NCBI GenBank assembly: GCA_018266965.1
Contig: JAFDZJ010000350.1
Location: forward strand, 1-11,838
Direction of reading: 5' to 3'
Source of the DNA: Bacteroidota bacterium
GTDB lineage: Bacteria; Bacteroidota; Bacteroidia; Flavobacteriales; Weeksellaceae
DNA length: 11,838 bases
This document shows, one piece after another, positions 1-6,610 of this stretch (the stretch's first letter is position 1; every line of letters begins with the position of its first letter). The notes under the pieces were generated by a model, which saw only the letters and a program-made list of their open reading frames with translations, was not told the origin of the DNA and did no database searches. A program made the position numbers and the translations under genes.

Positions 1-80
1 ATAGGAGATACATTTGTTTTCTCTGTAGCACAAGAAATTACGGATAATATACTTACTAATAAAAAACCATTTTTAATCAT
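1..80 (-). CDS. N-terminus of a putative lipoprotein, cut by the window edge
   Basis: Reading leftward from an ATG at 80-78 gives 26 codons without a stop, beginning MIKNGFLLVSILSVISCATE. This is a short lipoprotein signal peptide: one Lys in the n-region, a hydrophobic stretch, then the lipobox V-I-S-C with Cys17 as the lipidated residue. No acidic export signal follows the Cys (ATEKTN), so exposure on the cell surface is not indicated. The A of the ATG is the last base of the preceding gene's TAA stop (TAATG), so translation is probably coupled to the DUF4254 gene. The function cannot be told from 26 residues. Confidence 0.72.
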   Translation of the reverse strand, partial: MIKNGFLLVSILSVISCATEKTNVSP

Positions 81-691
81 TACTTCTTTCCTTTTAAATA
101 AAGGATTGGGTTAAGACTTTCATCGTTGTACATTTTCATTTGTTTGTACACTTTCATCTTTACATCACCGTTTTCAATATCGGACAATAGTTGGTCAATT
201 GCTGTACCAAGATCTTGGTGTTGCTCCAACAGTATATCTAGTTTTTGTTGGCATTTTGTTTTGTGATCTTCGCTTGCGGTATCTCTTTTGGTTTCTTGTT
301 CCATGTGATATACTTTTAGTGCAAGTATAGAAAATCTATCAATAGCCCAAGCAGGTGTTTCGCTATTTAGTTTAGCCGAATTTTTTGAATTGGTATTTTG
401 ATATTTGTTCCAAAACCAAGAATCTATATACTCCACTAAATCTGTCCTTTGTTGGTTGGAAGAGTCAATCCTTCTTTTCAACTTCAATGCTTCTACTGGG
501 TCTATGTTTTCATCTCTTATGATGTCTTCCAAATGCCATTGAACGGTGTCAATCCAATTTTTAGCATACAAAAGATGTTCCAAACTGTCGTTTGTGAAAG
601 GATTTTTTATAGAAGTGTCCACATTATCCGATAAGTGATAATCATTTATTGATTGGTTGAAAACCGACCAAGCATTTTTGCTAAAACTCAT
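80..691 (-). CDS. DUF4254 domain-containing protein
   Basis: This is a soluble protein of about 203 residues with no signal peptide or membrane segment. It is rich in Trp, Asp, Lys and Gln and is probably mostly helical. I recognise it as the Bacteroidota DUF4254 family from the general sequence pattern, including the N-terminal FNQSINDYH region, the LLYAKNWIDTVQWHLEDIIRD segment (a conserved-looking Trp/His stretch) and a following KLKRRIDSSNQQR segment. The family has no established biochemical function. I place the start at the ATG at 691-689 (MSFSKNAW); a TTG two codons upstream would be in frame but is less likely. The gene follows tatA by 9 bp and overlaps the next lipoprotein gene by one base, so it belongs to an envelope-related operon. 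Confidence 0.85.
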   Translation of the reverse strand: MSFSKNAWSVFNQSINDYHLSDNVDTSIKNPFTNDSLEHLLYAKNWIDTVQWHLEDIIRDENIDPVEALKLKRRIDSSNQQRTDLVEYIDSWFWNKYQNTNSKNSAKLNSETPAWAIDRFSILALKVYHMEQETKRDTASEDHKTKCQQKLDILLEQHQDLGTAIDQLLSDIENGDVKMKVYKQMKMYNDESLNPILYLKGKK

Positions 692-700
692 GACCAATAA

Positions 701-904
701 TTATTGATTACTACTGGTGTTGTTGGTTTCGTTGTTTTCAGGAGCTTTTTTGTCTTCCTCTTTTACAGCATCTTTAAATTCTTTTATGCCACTTCCTAAT
801 CCTTTCATAAGTTCTGGAATTTTTTTTCCACCGAATAATAAAAGTACAAGCACTGCCACAATAATAATATGAGCTGCAGAAATAGTTAAGAATATTGTTA
901 ACAT
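701..904 (-). CDS. tatA: Sec-independent translocase subunit TatA/TatE family
   Basis: This 67-residue protein has the standard TatA layout. A single N-terminal transmembrane helix (about residues 5-24) is followed by the hinge F24-G-G-K-K-I-P-E-L32, an amphipathic helix (about 30-47, MKGLGSGIKEFKDAV) and a short charged, Asn-rich disordered tail. TatA forms the pore-like component that moves folded twin-arginine precursors across the inner membrane together with TatC, which is not in this window. The gene follows the EnvC-like gene after 36 bp and has a convincing promoter of its own. Its position beside a cell-wall hydrolase activator fits the known link between Tat and amidase export in other bacteria, but that link is inference here. 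Confidence 0.95.
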   Translation of the reverse strand: MLTIFLTISAAHIIIVAVLVLLLFGGKKIPELMKGLGSGIKEFKDAVKEEDKKAPENNETNNTSSNQ

Positions 905-921
905 AATTGTTATATTTTTTG

Positions 922-953
922 CAAAATTAGTTTAAATTTTTTAATTAACCCAA
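922..953 (-). promoter_or_regulatory. Bacteroidota-type promoter for tatA
   Basis: On the minus strand a TTG (953-951) is followed by 21 bases and then TAATTTTG (929-922). This matches the Bacteroidota -33/-7 pattern TTG-N17-23-TAnnTTTG. The -33 element lies just inside the 3' end of the upstream envC-like gene. Transcription would start near 915, leaving a leader of about 10 bases before the tatA ATG at 904. Confidence 0.6.
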
Positions 954-2494
954 CTCATTGGGTTCACTGGGTTTCCGGTACCATCATATATTTGGAAGTC
1001 TAGTGTATAGTTGCCTTCAAAATCCAATCCTACAGCACCTATCGGAGTTCCGGCAGAAACACTTTGGTTAAGAGTAACCATGGTATTAGCTAGGTTGGAA
1101 TAGATGGTAAAATAATCGCCATGTTTTACCATAACTGTTTTGGTACCATCGATACCTTGCAATATTTTGGTAACTTTTCCTGGGAAAACACATTTGGCTA
1201 TGGAACCTTTGGTAACAGCTATTTTTATCCCATTGTTTTCTTGTACAATATGTTTGAAAACTGGATGCTGAAATCTACCAAATCCTTGTGTTATAGTACC
1301 ATTTACAGGCATGGAGAGTTTTCCTCTGTTAGCAGAAAAATTTGCACCTGCATCTATGGTTACTCCGAAATTGGTAAGTGCTTTGCTTTCGGCTAGTTTT
1401 TTTTCTTCGTTCTTTTTCTTTTCTAGTGATGCTTCTGCGGCTTTTGCTTCTGCTAACTTGTTAGCAGCTTCTTTGGCTCTGTTTGCAGCATCGGTAGCTT
1501 CTCTTGCTGCTGCTTCTTTTTTGGCTAATGATTTTGCGTCAGCATCTGCTTTTGCAGCATCTTCGGTTCTTTTTCTTTCTTCTGTTGCTTTTTTCAAAGC
1601 CAATTCATTGGCTTTTCTCACGGCTTCTTCTGCTTCTTTTCTTTCTTTTTCCAATGCCAATGCTCTGGCTTTGTTTTCGGCATCTATTCTGGCTTTTTCT
1701 TTGTCAGCAGCAATTTTTGCTAGTCTTATTTTTTCTGCTTCTGCAGCTTTCTTGGCTGCTGCTTCTGCTTTTGCAACTCTGATTTCTTCGGCAATTATGC
1801 TTCGGATTTGTGAGTCCAATGCTTTGGACTCGGCTTGTTTTTGGTGGAGTTCTGCAACCAATTTCCCTTCATTTGCCTTGAATTCTTTTACTAAATCTTC
1901 TTTTTGTTGTCGATCAACATTTATTGTTTGTAATTCTTTTTCTTGGTTGGTGAGTAGGTTTTGTTTTTCGGTAACAGATTTTTCTTTTTGGTCGATAGTC
2001 TTTTTTAGTAGTAAAGCAGCGGAAGAAATTTCGGCAGCTTTCTTGTCATGGAAATCCGAATATTGTTTTAGATATTGCACTCTACGCATAGCTTCTCCAA
2101 AGCTTTTGGAAGAGAGTACAAAGGTAACTTTGTTTTGTATTCCTTTGTTTTTGTAGGAGTTTACCAATACTTTTGCGTAGTTTTTCCTCAGTACAGCCAG
2201 CTCTTTATTCTGTCTGTTTATTTCCAATTGTTTTAGATATATATCGTCTTCTATAAATCTTTTTTCTTTTTGAGTGTTGTTATATATTTTTTCTCTTAAT
2301 ACAATTTTTTTATTAACATTTTCCAGATAAACAATGGATAATTTGGATTGTTTTTGAGATTGGGAAAGTTGTTTGTTGATATTAGCTATTTCCTTTTTTA
2401 GTTCCAAATTCTGTTTTTGTAATTGCTCTTTTTTTTGTCCAAAGGCAATGCAATAGGTTAGTAGTGAAAGGATTATATAGTGTTTTCTTGTCAT
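941..2494 (-). CDS. EnvC-like murein hydrolase activator (coiled coil plus degenerate LytM/M23)
   Basis: This 517-residue protein is predicted to be periplasmic. It begins with a signal peptide (residues 1-19, cleavage near AFG-Q). A long coiled coil (about 20-230) merges into a very Ala/Lys/Glu-rich helical stretch (about 235-375). A C-terminal LytM/M23 domain follows (about 390-517, from KLSMPVNGTITQGFGRFQHP). The zinc ligands of an active M23 peptidase are missing: HxGxD reads N420-N-G-I-K424, and HLH reads T497-L-D499. It is therefore probably not a peptidase but an activator of peptidoglycan amidases, as EnvC is in Proteobacteria. The start overlaps the DUF4292 stop by 4 bp (ATGA), implying coupled translation. 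The Ala-rich stretch leaves long open frames on the opposite strand that are artefacts. Confidence 0.9.
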   Translation of the reverse strand: MTRKHYIILSLLTYCIAFGQKKEQLQKQNLELKKEIANINKQLSQSQKQSKLSIVYLENVNKKIVLREKIYNNTQKEKRFIEDDIYLKQLEINRQNKELAVLRKNYAKVLVNSYKNKGIQNKVTFVLSSKSFGEAMRRVQYLKQYSDFHDKKAAEISSAALLLKKTIDQKEKSVTEKQNLLTNQEKELQTINVDRQQKEDLVKEFKANEGKLVAELHQKQAESKALDSQIRSIIAEEIRVAKAEAAAKKAAEAEKIRLAKIAADKEKARIDAENKARALALEKERKEAEEAVRKANELALKKATEERKRTEDAAKADADAKSLAKKEAAAREATDAANRAKEAANKLAEAKAAEASLEKKKNEEKKLAESKALTNFGVTIDAGANFSANRGKLSMPVNGTITQGFGRFQHPVFKHIVQENNGIKIAVTKGSIAKCVFPGKVTKILQGIDGTKTVMVKHGDYFTIYSNLANTMVTLNQSVSAGTPIGAVGLDFEGNYTLDFQIYDGTGNPVNPMSWVN

Positions 2495-3432
2495 TGAATT
2501 TCAATTTTGGTGTATTTTTTTGGGACAGAATATGGTGTCTGCATTTTCAAATCTTCAAATTTCGTGTTTTCTATTAATATTTGCCCATTTTTATTTCCTT
2601 TTATAATTATTTTAACATTTTTAGGAAGTCGATAATTATTAAAATTTTCCCAGTTTTCATAATATATTTGTAATTCATTATTACTTGTAGCATCCCATAA
2701 TTGGACTTTTTCCAGATCGAAGTTTATGGAATATTTCAACAAAACTTTATACTCTTTTGCGGGTGTATTATCCGAATCATTTACAAATTTCAAATTTTTC
2801 TTGGAAATCATGTAGTACCCATCCATATTTTTGGATAGAATGAATTGAGAGTCTTTGATTGGGATAAAAGTCCTTCCCATCAGTATTTTTTGAAGGGTGG
2901 GGTAGTTGATGAAATCAATATTGAGTAAGTGATTGAGATAATCGAAGTTGGAATCTATATAGGTGCTATTGAAGATGGAATAAGCCTTTATTCCTTCCGG
3001 TGTTGCCATTCCTCTTGCCATATTCAAAAATACGGACAAATTCATCCAGATTTTCTGATTGTTTTCTATATATATTGTCGCATCTAGGGTTGGAATGGAG
3101 TTTCCGATTTCCAAATCTATTTTGCTTCTTATCTTCAAATGCTCAAATGTAGGGTGTATCAATACTTTTTCATAGAAATCTATCCTATCATTGATTGGGA
3201 TATTGGCATTGGCGTCTTTTGGTAAGTTTTGGTTGTTATGGATTTTTATGGAATCAATTTTCAGACTGTCTATTGCTAGGCTGTCTTTTGTGGTTTTTGT
3301 ATCAATAGCATTTTTGGATTTGCACGAAAATAAGAAAAATCCCATTAGTAATATTTGCAAAATTGTAATTATTCTGCAGATATATTTTTTCTTTGTATTG
3401 TTTGTTTTTTTTATACTTTGTTGTGAAATCAT
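2491..3432 (-). CDS. DUF4292 family lipoprotein
   Basis: This is a 313-residue putative lipoprotein. Its long basic n-region (KKTNNTKKKYICR) leads into a hydrophobic segment and the lipobox L34-F-S-C37. The residues after Cys37 (KSKNAID) lack an acidic surface-export signal, so a periplasm-facing anchor is more likely. The mature part looks beta-rich (for example TLDATIYIENNQKIWMNLS and LLKYSINFDLEKVQLWDA), which suits the LolA/LolB-like fold I associate with DUF4292; I hold that fold assignment only moderately. In other Flavobacteriia, DUF4292 genes commonly lie directly before an EnvC-like gene, as here with an ATGA overlap. A TPR-protein gene that I recall often sitting upstream is absent. 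The exact function is unknown; lipoprotein or LPS handling at the outer membrane is conceivable. Confidence 0.85.
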   Translation of the reverse strand: MISQQSIKKTNNTKKKYICRIITILQILLMGFFLFSCKSKNAIDTKTTKDSLAIDSLKIDSIKIHNNQNLPKDANANIPINDRIDFYEKVLIHPTFEHLKIRSKIDLEIGNSIPTLDATIYIENNQKIWMNLSVFLNMARGMATPEGIKAYSIFNSTYIDSNFDYLNHLLNIDFINYPTLQKILMGRTFIPIKDSQFILSKNMDGYYMISKKNLKFVNDSDNTPAKEYKVLLKYSINFDLEKVQLWDATSNNELQIYYENWENFNNYRLPKNVKIIIKGNKNGQILIENTKFEDLKMQTPYSVPKKYTKIEIQ

Positions 3433-3457
3433 ATTGAAAATTATGACTTGTTACTTA

Positions 3458-3496
3458 ACAAAAATAAAGCCAAACCACACTGTTTGTATGGTTTGG
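3458..3496 (-). terminator. Intrinsic terminator after the flippase-dut-nucleotidyltransferase genes
   Basis: On the minus strand a perfect 8-bp stem (CCAAACCA at 3496-3489 and TGGTTTGG at 3477-3470) encloses an 11-base loop. It is followed immediately by the T-rich tail CTTTATTTTTGTT. It starts 33 bases after the nucleotidyltransferase stop. The plus-strand side has no comparable T-tract, so it should act only on leftward transcription. Confidence 0.7.
3459..3466 (-). promoter_or_regulatory. -7 box upstream of the DUF4292-envC genes
   Basis: The minus strand reads TATTTTTG at 3466-3459, an exact TAnnTTTG match. It lies 26 bases before the DUF4292 ATG and would give a leader of about 20 bases. 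No clear TTG/TTTG -33 element sits at the expected distance. The box is embedded in the T-rich tail of the preceding terminator, so chance AT-richness could explain it. Confidence 0.4.
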
Positions 3497-3528
3497 GTTA
3501 TGCTAAATTATAGGTTGTTTGTGATATA

Positions 3529-4551
3529 TTATTTGTCTTTGGATAGGAAATCTAGTACAGAATAATCTCCTAAAGAAATTTCTCTGGAAACTCCATAATA
3601 CTCAGCATGATTACCTATCATAGAGTTGCTAAGGTTGCCATGGTCAATTTTGGTTTTCTCCTGTATCAAAGAGTTTTCTATATTGGAGTCGTAGATTTTG
3701 GTTCCATTGCCCAACGAAACGAAAGGACCGATTTTGGAATTGATGATTTCTACATTTTCACCGATAAAACAAGGTGGGATTATTAAAGAATTAATTATTT
3801 TTGATGATGTTGGATAATTTGCAAATTCTTCTTTTTCGTAATTCAATATTTTACCATTGGTTTCTACCGTAGCATTTTTGTTACCGCAATCCATCCAATC
3901 ATCAACTTTTCCTAGAGTAAATTTTGCACCTTTGTCTCGGAGGTTATCCAGAGCAGTGGTCAATTGATATTCTCCACTTACCATTATGTTATTGTCCATA
4001 ATATAGTTGATTTCGGACATTAATTTTTCAGCAGATTGAAAATAATAAATTCCAATAATTGCTAAATCCGAAACAAATTCTTTTGGTTTTTCGACAAAGT
4101 CAGTTATGAAACCGTAACTGTCTAATTTTACCACTCCAAAAGCAGATGGGTCTGCCACTTTTTTTACCCAAATTACACCATCGGAGTTTTTGTCCAATTG
4201 GAAATCTGCACGGAAGAGTGTATCGGCAAAAGCAATTACCACATCTCCTATCATGGATTGTTCTGCACATTTTATGGCATGAGCTGTTCCGAGAGGTTCA
4301 TCTTGTGTATAGATACTTCCTTTTGCACCCAAATTTTCTGCAATTTTTATAAGCGAGTCTTCTACTTCTTTCCCAAAATCCCCAATGATAAATGCAATCT
4401 CGTCAATTTTTTCATTAGCAACTTTGGCAATATCCTCTACCAATCTTTGTACAATTGGTTTTCCTCCGATAGGGATTAGTGGTTTTGGAACTGTCAAAGT
4501 GTGAGGTCTTAATCTGGATCCTCTACCAGCCATTGGTACAATAATTTTCAT
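3529..4551 (-). CDS. Sugar-phosphate nucleotidyltransferase
   Basis: This 340-residue cytosolic enzyme joins a sugar 1-phosphate to an NTP to make an NDP-sugar. The N-terminal nucleotidyltransferase domain shows the nucleotide-binding loop G9-R-G-S-R-L-R-P16 and the PKPL element (22-25). It also shows Q83-D-E-P-L-G-T-A-H-A, the metal-binding region around D110 (FADTLF), EKP (154-156) and DDWMDCGN (217-224). A C-terminal part (about 245-325) has the short repeated pattern of a left-handed beta-helix (IIPPCFIGENVEIINSKIGPF). The sugar and nucleotide substrates cannot be named; RmlA-like and mannose- or glucose-1-phosphate enzymes are all possible. It lies downstream of the flippase and dut and is followed by a terminator, which suits a role in surface glycan precursor supply. 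Confidence 0.9.
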   Translation of the reverse strand: MKIIVPMAGRGSRLRPHTLTVPKPLIPIGGKPIVQRLVEDIAKVANEKIDEIAFIIGDFGKEVEDSLIKIAENLGAKGSIYTQDEPLGTAHAIKCAEQSMIGDVVIAFADTLFRADFQLDKNSDGVIWVKKVADPSAFGVVKLDSYGFITDFVEKPKEFVSDLAIIGIYYFQSAEKLMSEINYIMDNNIMVSGEYQLTTALDNLRDKGAKFTLGKVDDWMDCGNKNATVETNGKILNYEKEEFANYPTSSKIINSLIIPPCFIGENVEIINSKIGPFVSLGNGTKIYDSNIENSLIQEKTKIDHGNLSNSMIGNHAEYYGVSREISLGDYSVLDFLSKDK

Positions 4552-4613
4552 GTTATTTTCTAGTTTTATTTAATATTATTATCGATTTATATTTTCTAAT
4601 GATGAGTGTTTTG

Positions 4614-5045
4614 TTAAATTCCGGAACTACCAAATCCACCGCTTCCTCTTGTGGTTGTTTCTAGGATTTGTTGTGTTTCCCAATCAATTTTTTCGTATTT
4701 GGAAATGATTAACTGTGCAATTCTATCTCCATCATTAATTGTGAAATTTTCTGTTGATAGGTTGATGAGTATGACACCAATTTCTCCTCTATAATCTGCA
4801 TCTATTGTTCCTGGTGCATTCAAAACTGTAATTCCGTTTTTTATAGCCAAACCACTTCTGGGTCTTACTTGTGCTTCATATCCTTCTGGTAGTGCGATAT
4901 ACAATCCTGTAGAAATTATTTTTCTTTCCATTGGTGCAAGTAGTATTGCTTGGTCTATATTCGCTACCAAATCCATTCCTGCGGATTGCGAGGTTTGGTA
5001 AGCTGGTAGTGGATGTTTGGATTTATTAATTACTGGTAGTATCAT
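4614..5045 (-). CDS. dut: Deoxyuridine 5'-triphosphate nucleotidohydrolase (dUTPase)
   Basis: This enzyme hydrolyses dUTP to dUMP and pyrophosphate. That keeps uracil out of DNA and supplies the thymidylate precursor. The 143-residue length is normal for a trimeric dUTPase, and all five motifs are present: AGMDL (22-26), RPRSG (61-65), GTIDADYRGEIGVILIN (79-95), RIAQLI (108-113) and the C-terminal arm RGSGGFG (133-139). The catalytic Asp is D84, in motif 3. The start overlaps the flippase stop by 4 bp (ATGA), so its translation is probably coupled to a membrane protein gene of unrelated function. A 62-bp gap without a recognisable promoter separates it from the nucleotidyltransferase. Confidence 0.97.
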   Translation of the reverse strand: MILPVINKSKHPLPAYQTSQSAGMDLVANIDQAILLAPMERKIISTGLYIALPEGYEAQVRPRSGLAIKNGITVLNAPGTIDADYRGEIGVILINLSTENFTINDGDRIAQLIISKYEKIDWETQQILETTTRGSGGFGSSGI

Positions 5046-6493
5046 TTCTTAATAATTCTTTTGATGATGTTTTGTTCTTTATAAATTACAAAAGCCAAAA
5101 ATACTAATAAAAATAAATTACCAATGATATAATTTGTTCTAAAAAAATAAAAAGATACCAAAGATAGAGATATAGCTAAAAATAGATAGGAAACAATTTT
5201 TTTCACATGATAATGGATAGGATATACCTTCTGTCCCCAAATGTAAGAAATTACCATCATACTGGTAAATGTTATTAGTGCTGCACTTGCACTTGCCCAA
5301 TATCCATATTTGGGAATGAAAATAAAATTGATAGCCATTGTTATTAATGCACCTATTACAGAAATGTATAGTCCAACCCTTGTACGGTCCGAAAGTTTAT
5401 ACCAAATGGAAAGGTTAAGGTAAATGCCCAAAAATAATGCTCCTAACATAACCATTGGGATTATTTCTATTCCTTCATAATAGAGTGGGTTACGAAGGTA
5501 TTTTTCTGAAATCCATTGCAAGTTTACCATCAAACCGGTATAGATTAGGCAATTGCAAATCACAAATACATCCATTAATACAGCATAAGTTTTATGATTG
5601 TTTTTGTCTTTGAAACTAGAGAAAAAATAAGGCTCTATACCCAATTGGTAGGCTTGTCGGAAAACGGTAATGAAAGTTGCAATTTTATAGACTGCTCCAT
5701 ACACACCAATTTGGTGTCTAGCCTGATTTTCTGGTAAAAGATATTTCAAAAACTGCCTGTCCAATGTTTGATTCACTACGCCGGCAAGACCTGCAATCAT
5801 TACAGGCCATGAGTAATTCATTACTCGTTTCCAAAGTTGAAAATCAAATTTTTTGAAACTGAAATTTACAAATTCTTTTCCTACAATTGCTAGGGTAACT
5901 ATACTCTGAACCAAATTGGCAATGAAAACATAGCCTACACCAATTTCTGGATTGTACTTCAATCCCAAAAATCCATTGGGCATTTTTGGTAACCATTTTA
6001 TGAAAAACACCACCAAGAAAAAATAGACCAAAGAACCAACAACTTTGGAAAGCATATATTGTGTTGGTCGTCCTTCCAATCTCAATATCGCTGATGGAAT
6101 GGTAGAGAAAGCATCAAACGAAAGTATGAATAAAAATAAAACCAAGAAATTTACCTGATTTGGAGTTTCGAAGGCATTGGCTAATTGTTGTCTGAAAACA
6201 TATCCTAAAAGTAAATAGACTATTCCAACACTGATAATACTAAGAGAGGTAGTGGATACCAAAGTTTTCTTGTCGATGTTGTCTTCTTGGGCAAACCTGA
6301 AAAACGAAGTTTCCATACCATGGGTAAGTAATACTGTAATGACACCAGCAATAGAATACCAATCTACAAACGGCGATGATGCCGATGGACCAAATGCTCT
6401 AGTAACAATAGGTGCAATAAGAAAAGGGAAAACTCTTACCAATACAGAGCTTAATCCATATACTGCTGTCTGTCCGAATAATTTTTTGTACAA
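5042..6493 (-). CDS. Oligosaccharide/polysaccharide flippase, MOP superfamily
   Basis: This 483-residue polytopic membrane protein has roughly 12-14 hydrophobic helices. The N-terminus YKKLFGQTAVYGLSSVLVRV and the pattern FLIAPIVTRAFGP are typical of Wzx-like flippases, which turn lipid-linked glycans over the inner membrane. The start is TTG at 6493-6491. No ATG is available: an in-frame TAA lies two codons upstream, and the next Met falls deep inside the first conserved region. The -7 box at 6520-6513 lies 20 bases upstream of this TTG. It is the first gene of a leftward group with dut and the nucleotidyltransferase. The glycan it moves (O-antigen, capsule or other) is not evident, since no glycosyltransferases lie nearby. 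Confidence 0.92.
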   Translation of the reverse strand: MYKKLFGQTAVYGLSSVLVRVFPFLIAPIVTRAFGPSASSPFVDWYSIAGVITVLLTHGMETSFFRFAQEDNIDKKTLVSTTSLSIISVGIVYLLLGYVFRQQLANAFETPNQVNFLVLFLFILSFDAFSTIPSAILRLEGRPTQYMLSKVVGSLVYFFLVVFFIKWLPKMPNGFLGLKYNPEIGVGYVFIANLVQSIVTLAIVGKEFVNFSFKKFDFQLWKRVMNYSWPVMIAGLAGVVNQTLDRQFLKYLLPENQARHQIGVYGAVYKIATFITVFRQAYQLGIEPYFFSSFKDKNNHKTYAVLMDVFVICNCLIYTGLMVNLQWISEKYLRNPLYYEGIEIIPMVMLGALFLGIYLNLSIWYKLSDRTRVGLYISVIGALITMAINFIFIPKYGYWASASAALITFTSMMVISYIWGQKVYPIHYHVKKIVSYLFLAISLSLVSFYFFRTNYIIGNLFLLVFLAFVIYKEQNIIKRIIKK

Positions 6494-6512
6494 TTTTTAT
6501 AATTTTAAAGTG

Positions 6513-6520
6513 CAAAAGTA
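6513..6520 (-). promoter_or_regulatory. -7 box for the flippase-dut-nucleotidyltransferase operon
   Basis: The minus strand reads TACTTTTG at 6520-6513, an exact TAnnTTTG and the same octamer as the best promoter in the window. Transcription would begin near 6506, giving a leader of about 13 bases before the TTG start. I see no clear -33 TTG at the standard distance. Confidence 0.5.
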
Positions 6521-6573
6521 ATTATTTACACGACTATTTTGATTTTGTTAGGTATAAATTATAATGAAAACTT

Positions 6574-6581
6574 TAATTTTG
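6574..6581 (+). promoter_or_regulatory. -7 box for the dihydroorotase gene
   Basis: TAATTTTG fits TAnnTTTG and lies 29 bases before the ATG at 6611. A TTTTG at 6543-6547 is 26 bases upstream, slightly too far for an ideal -33 element. The leader that would follow contains ATTCTAA twice (6586 and 6594) and a small GAATT-CTAA-AATTC inverted repeat. In DNA this AT-rich they may mean nothing. Confidence 0.45.
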
Positions 6582-6610
6582 TTGAATTCTAAAATTCTAA
6601 CTAAAATAAA

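Noticed and set aside
1311..2156. A 281-codon plus-strand open frame opposite the envC-like gene
   Set aside because: It mirrors the Ala/Lys/Glu-rich helical region of the real gene and would encode a Ser/Ala/Phe-rich low-complexity protein. The minus-strand frame has a signal peptide, a LytM domain and operon context.
941..2494. Active M23 peptidoglycan endopeptidase
   Set aside because: The HxGxD and HxH zinc-ligand positions carry N420/K424 and T497/D499, so catalytic activity is unlikely; an activator role is the better call.
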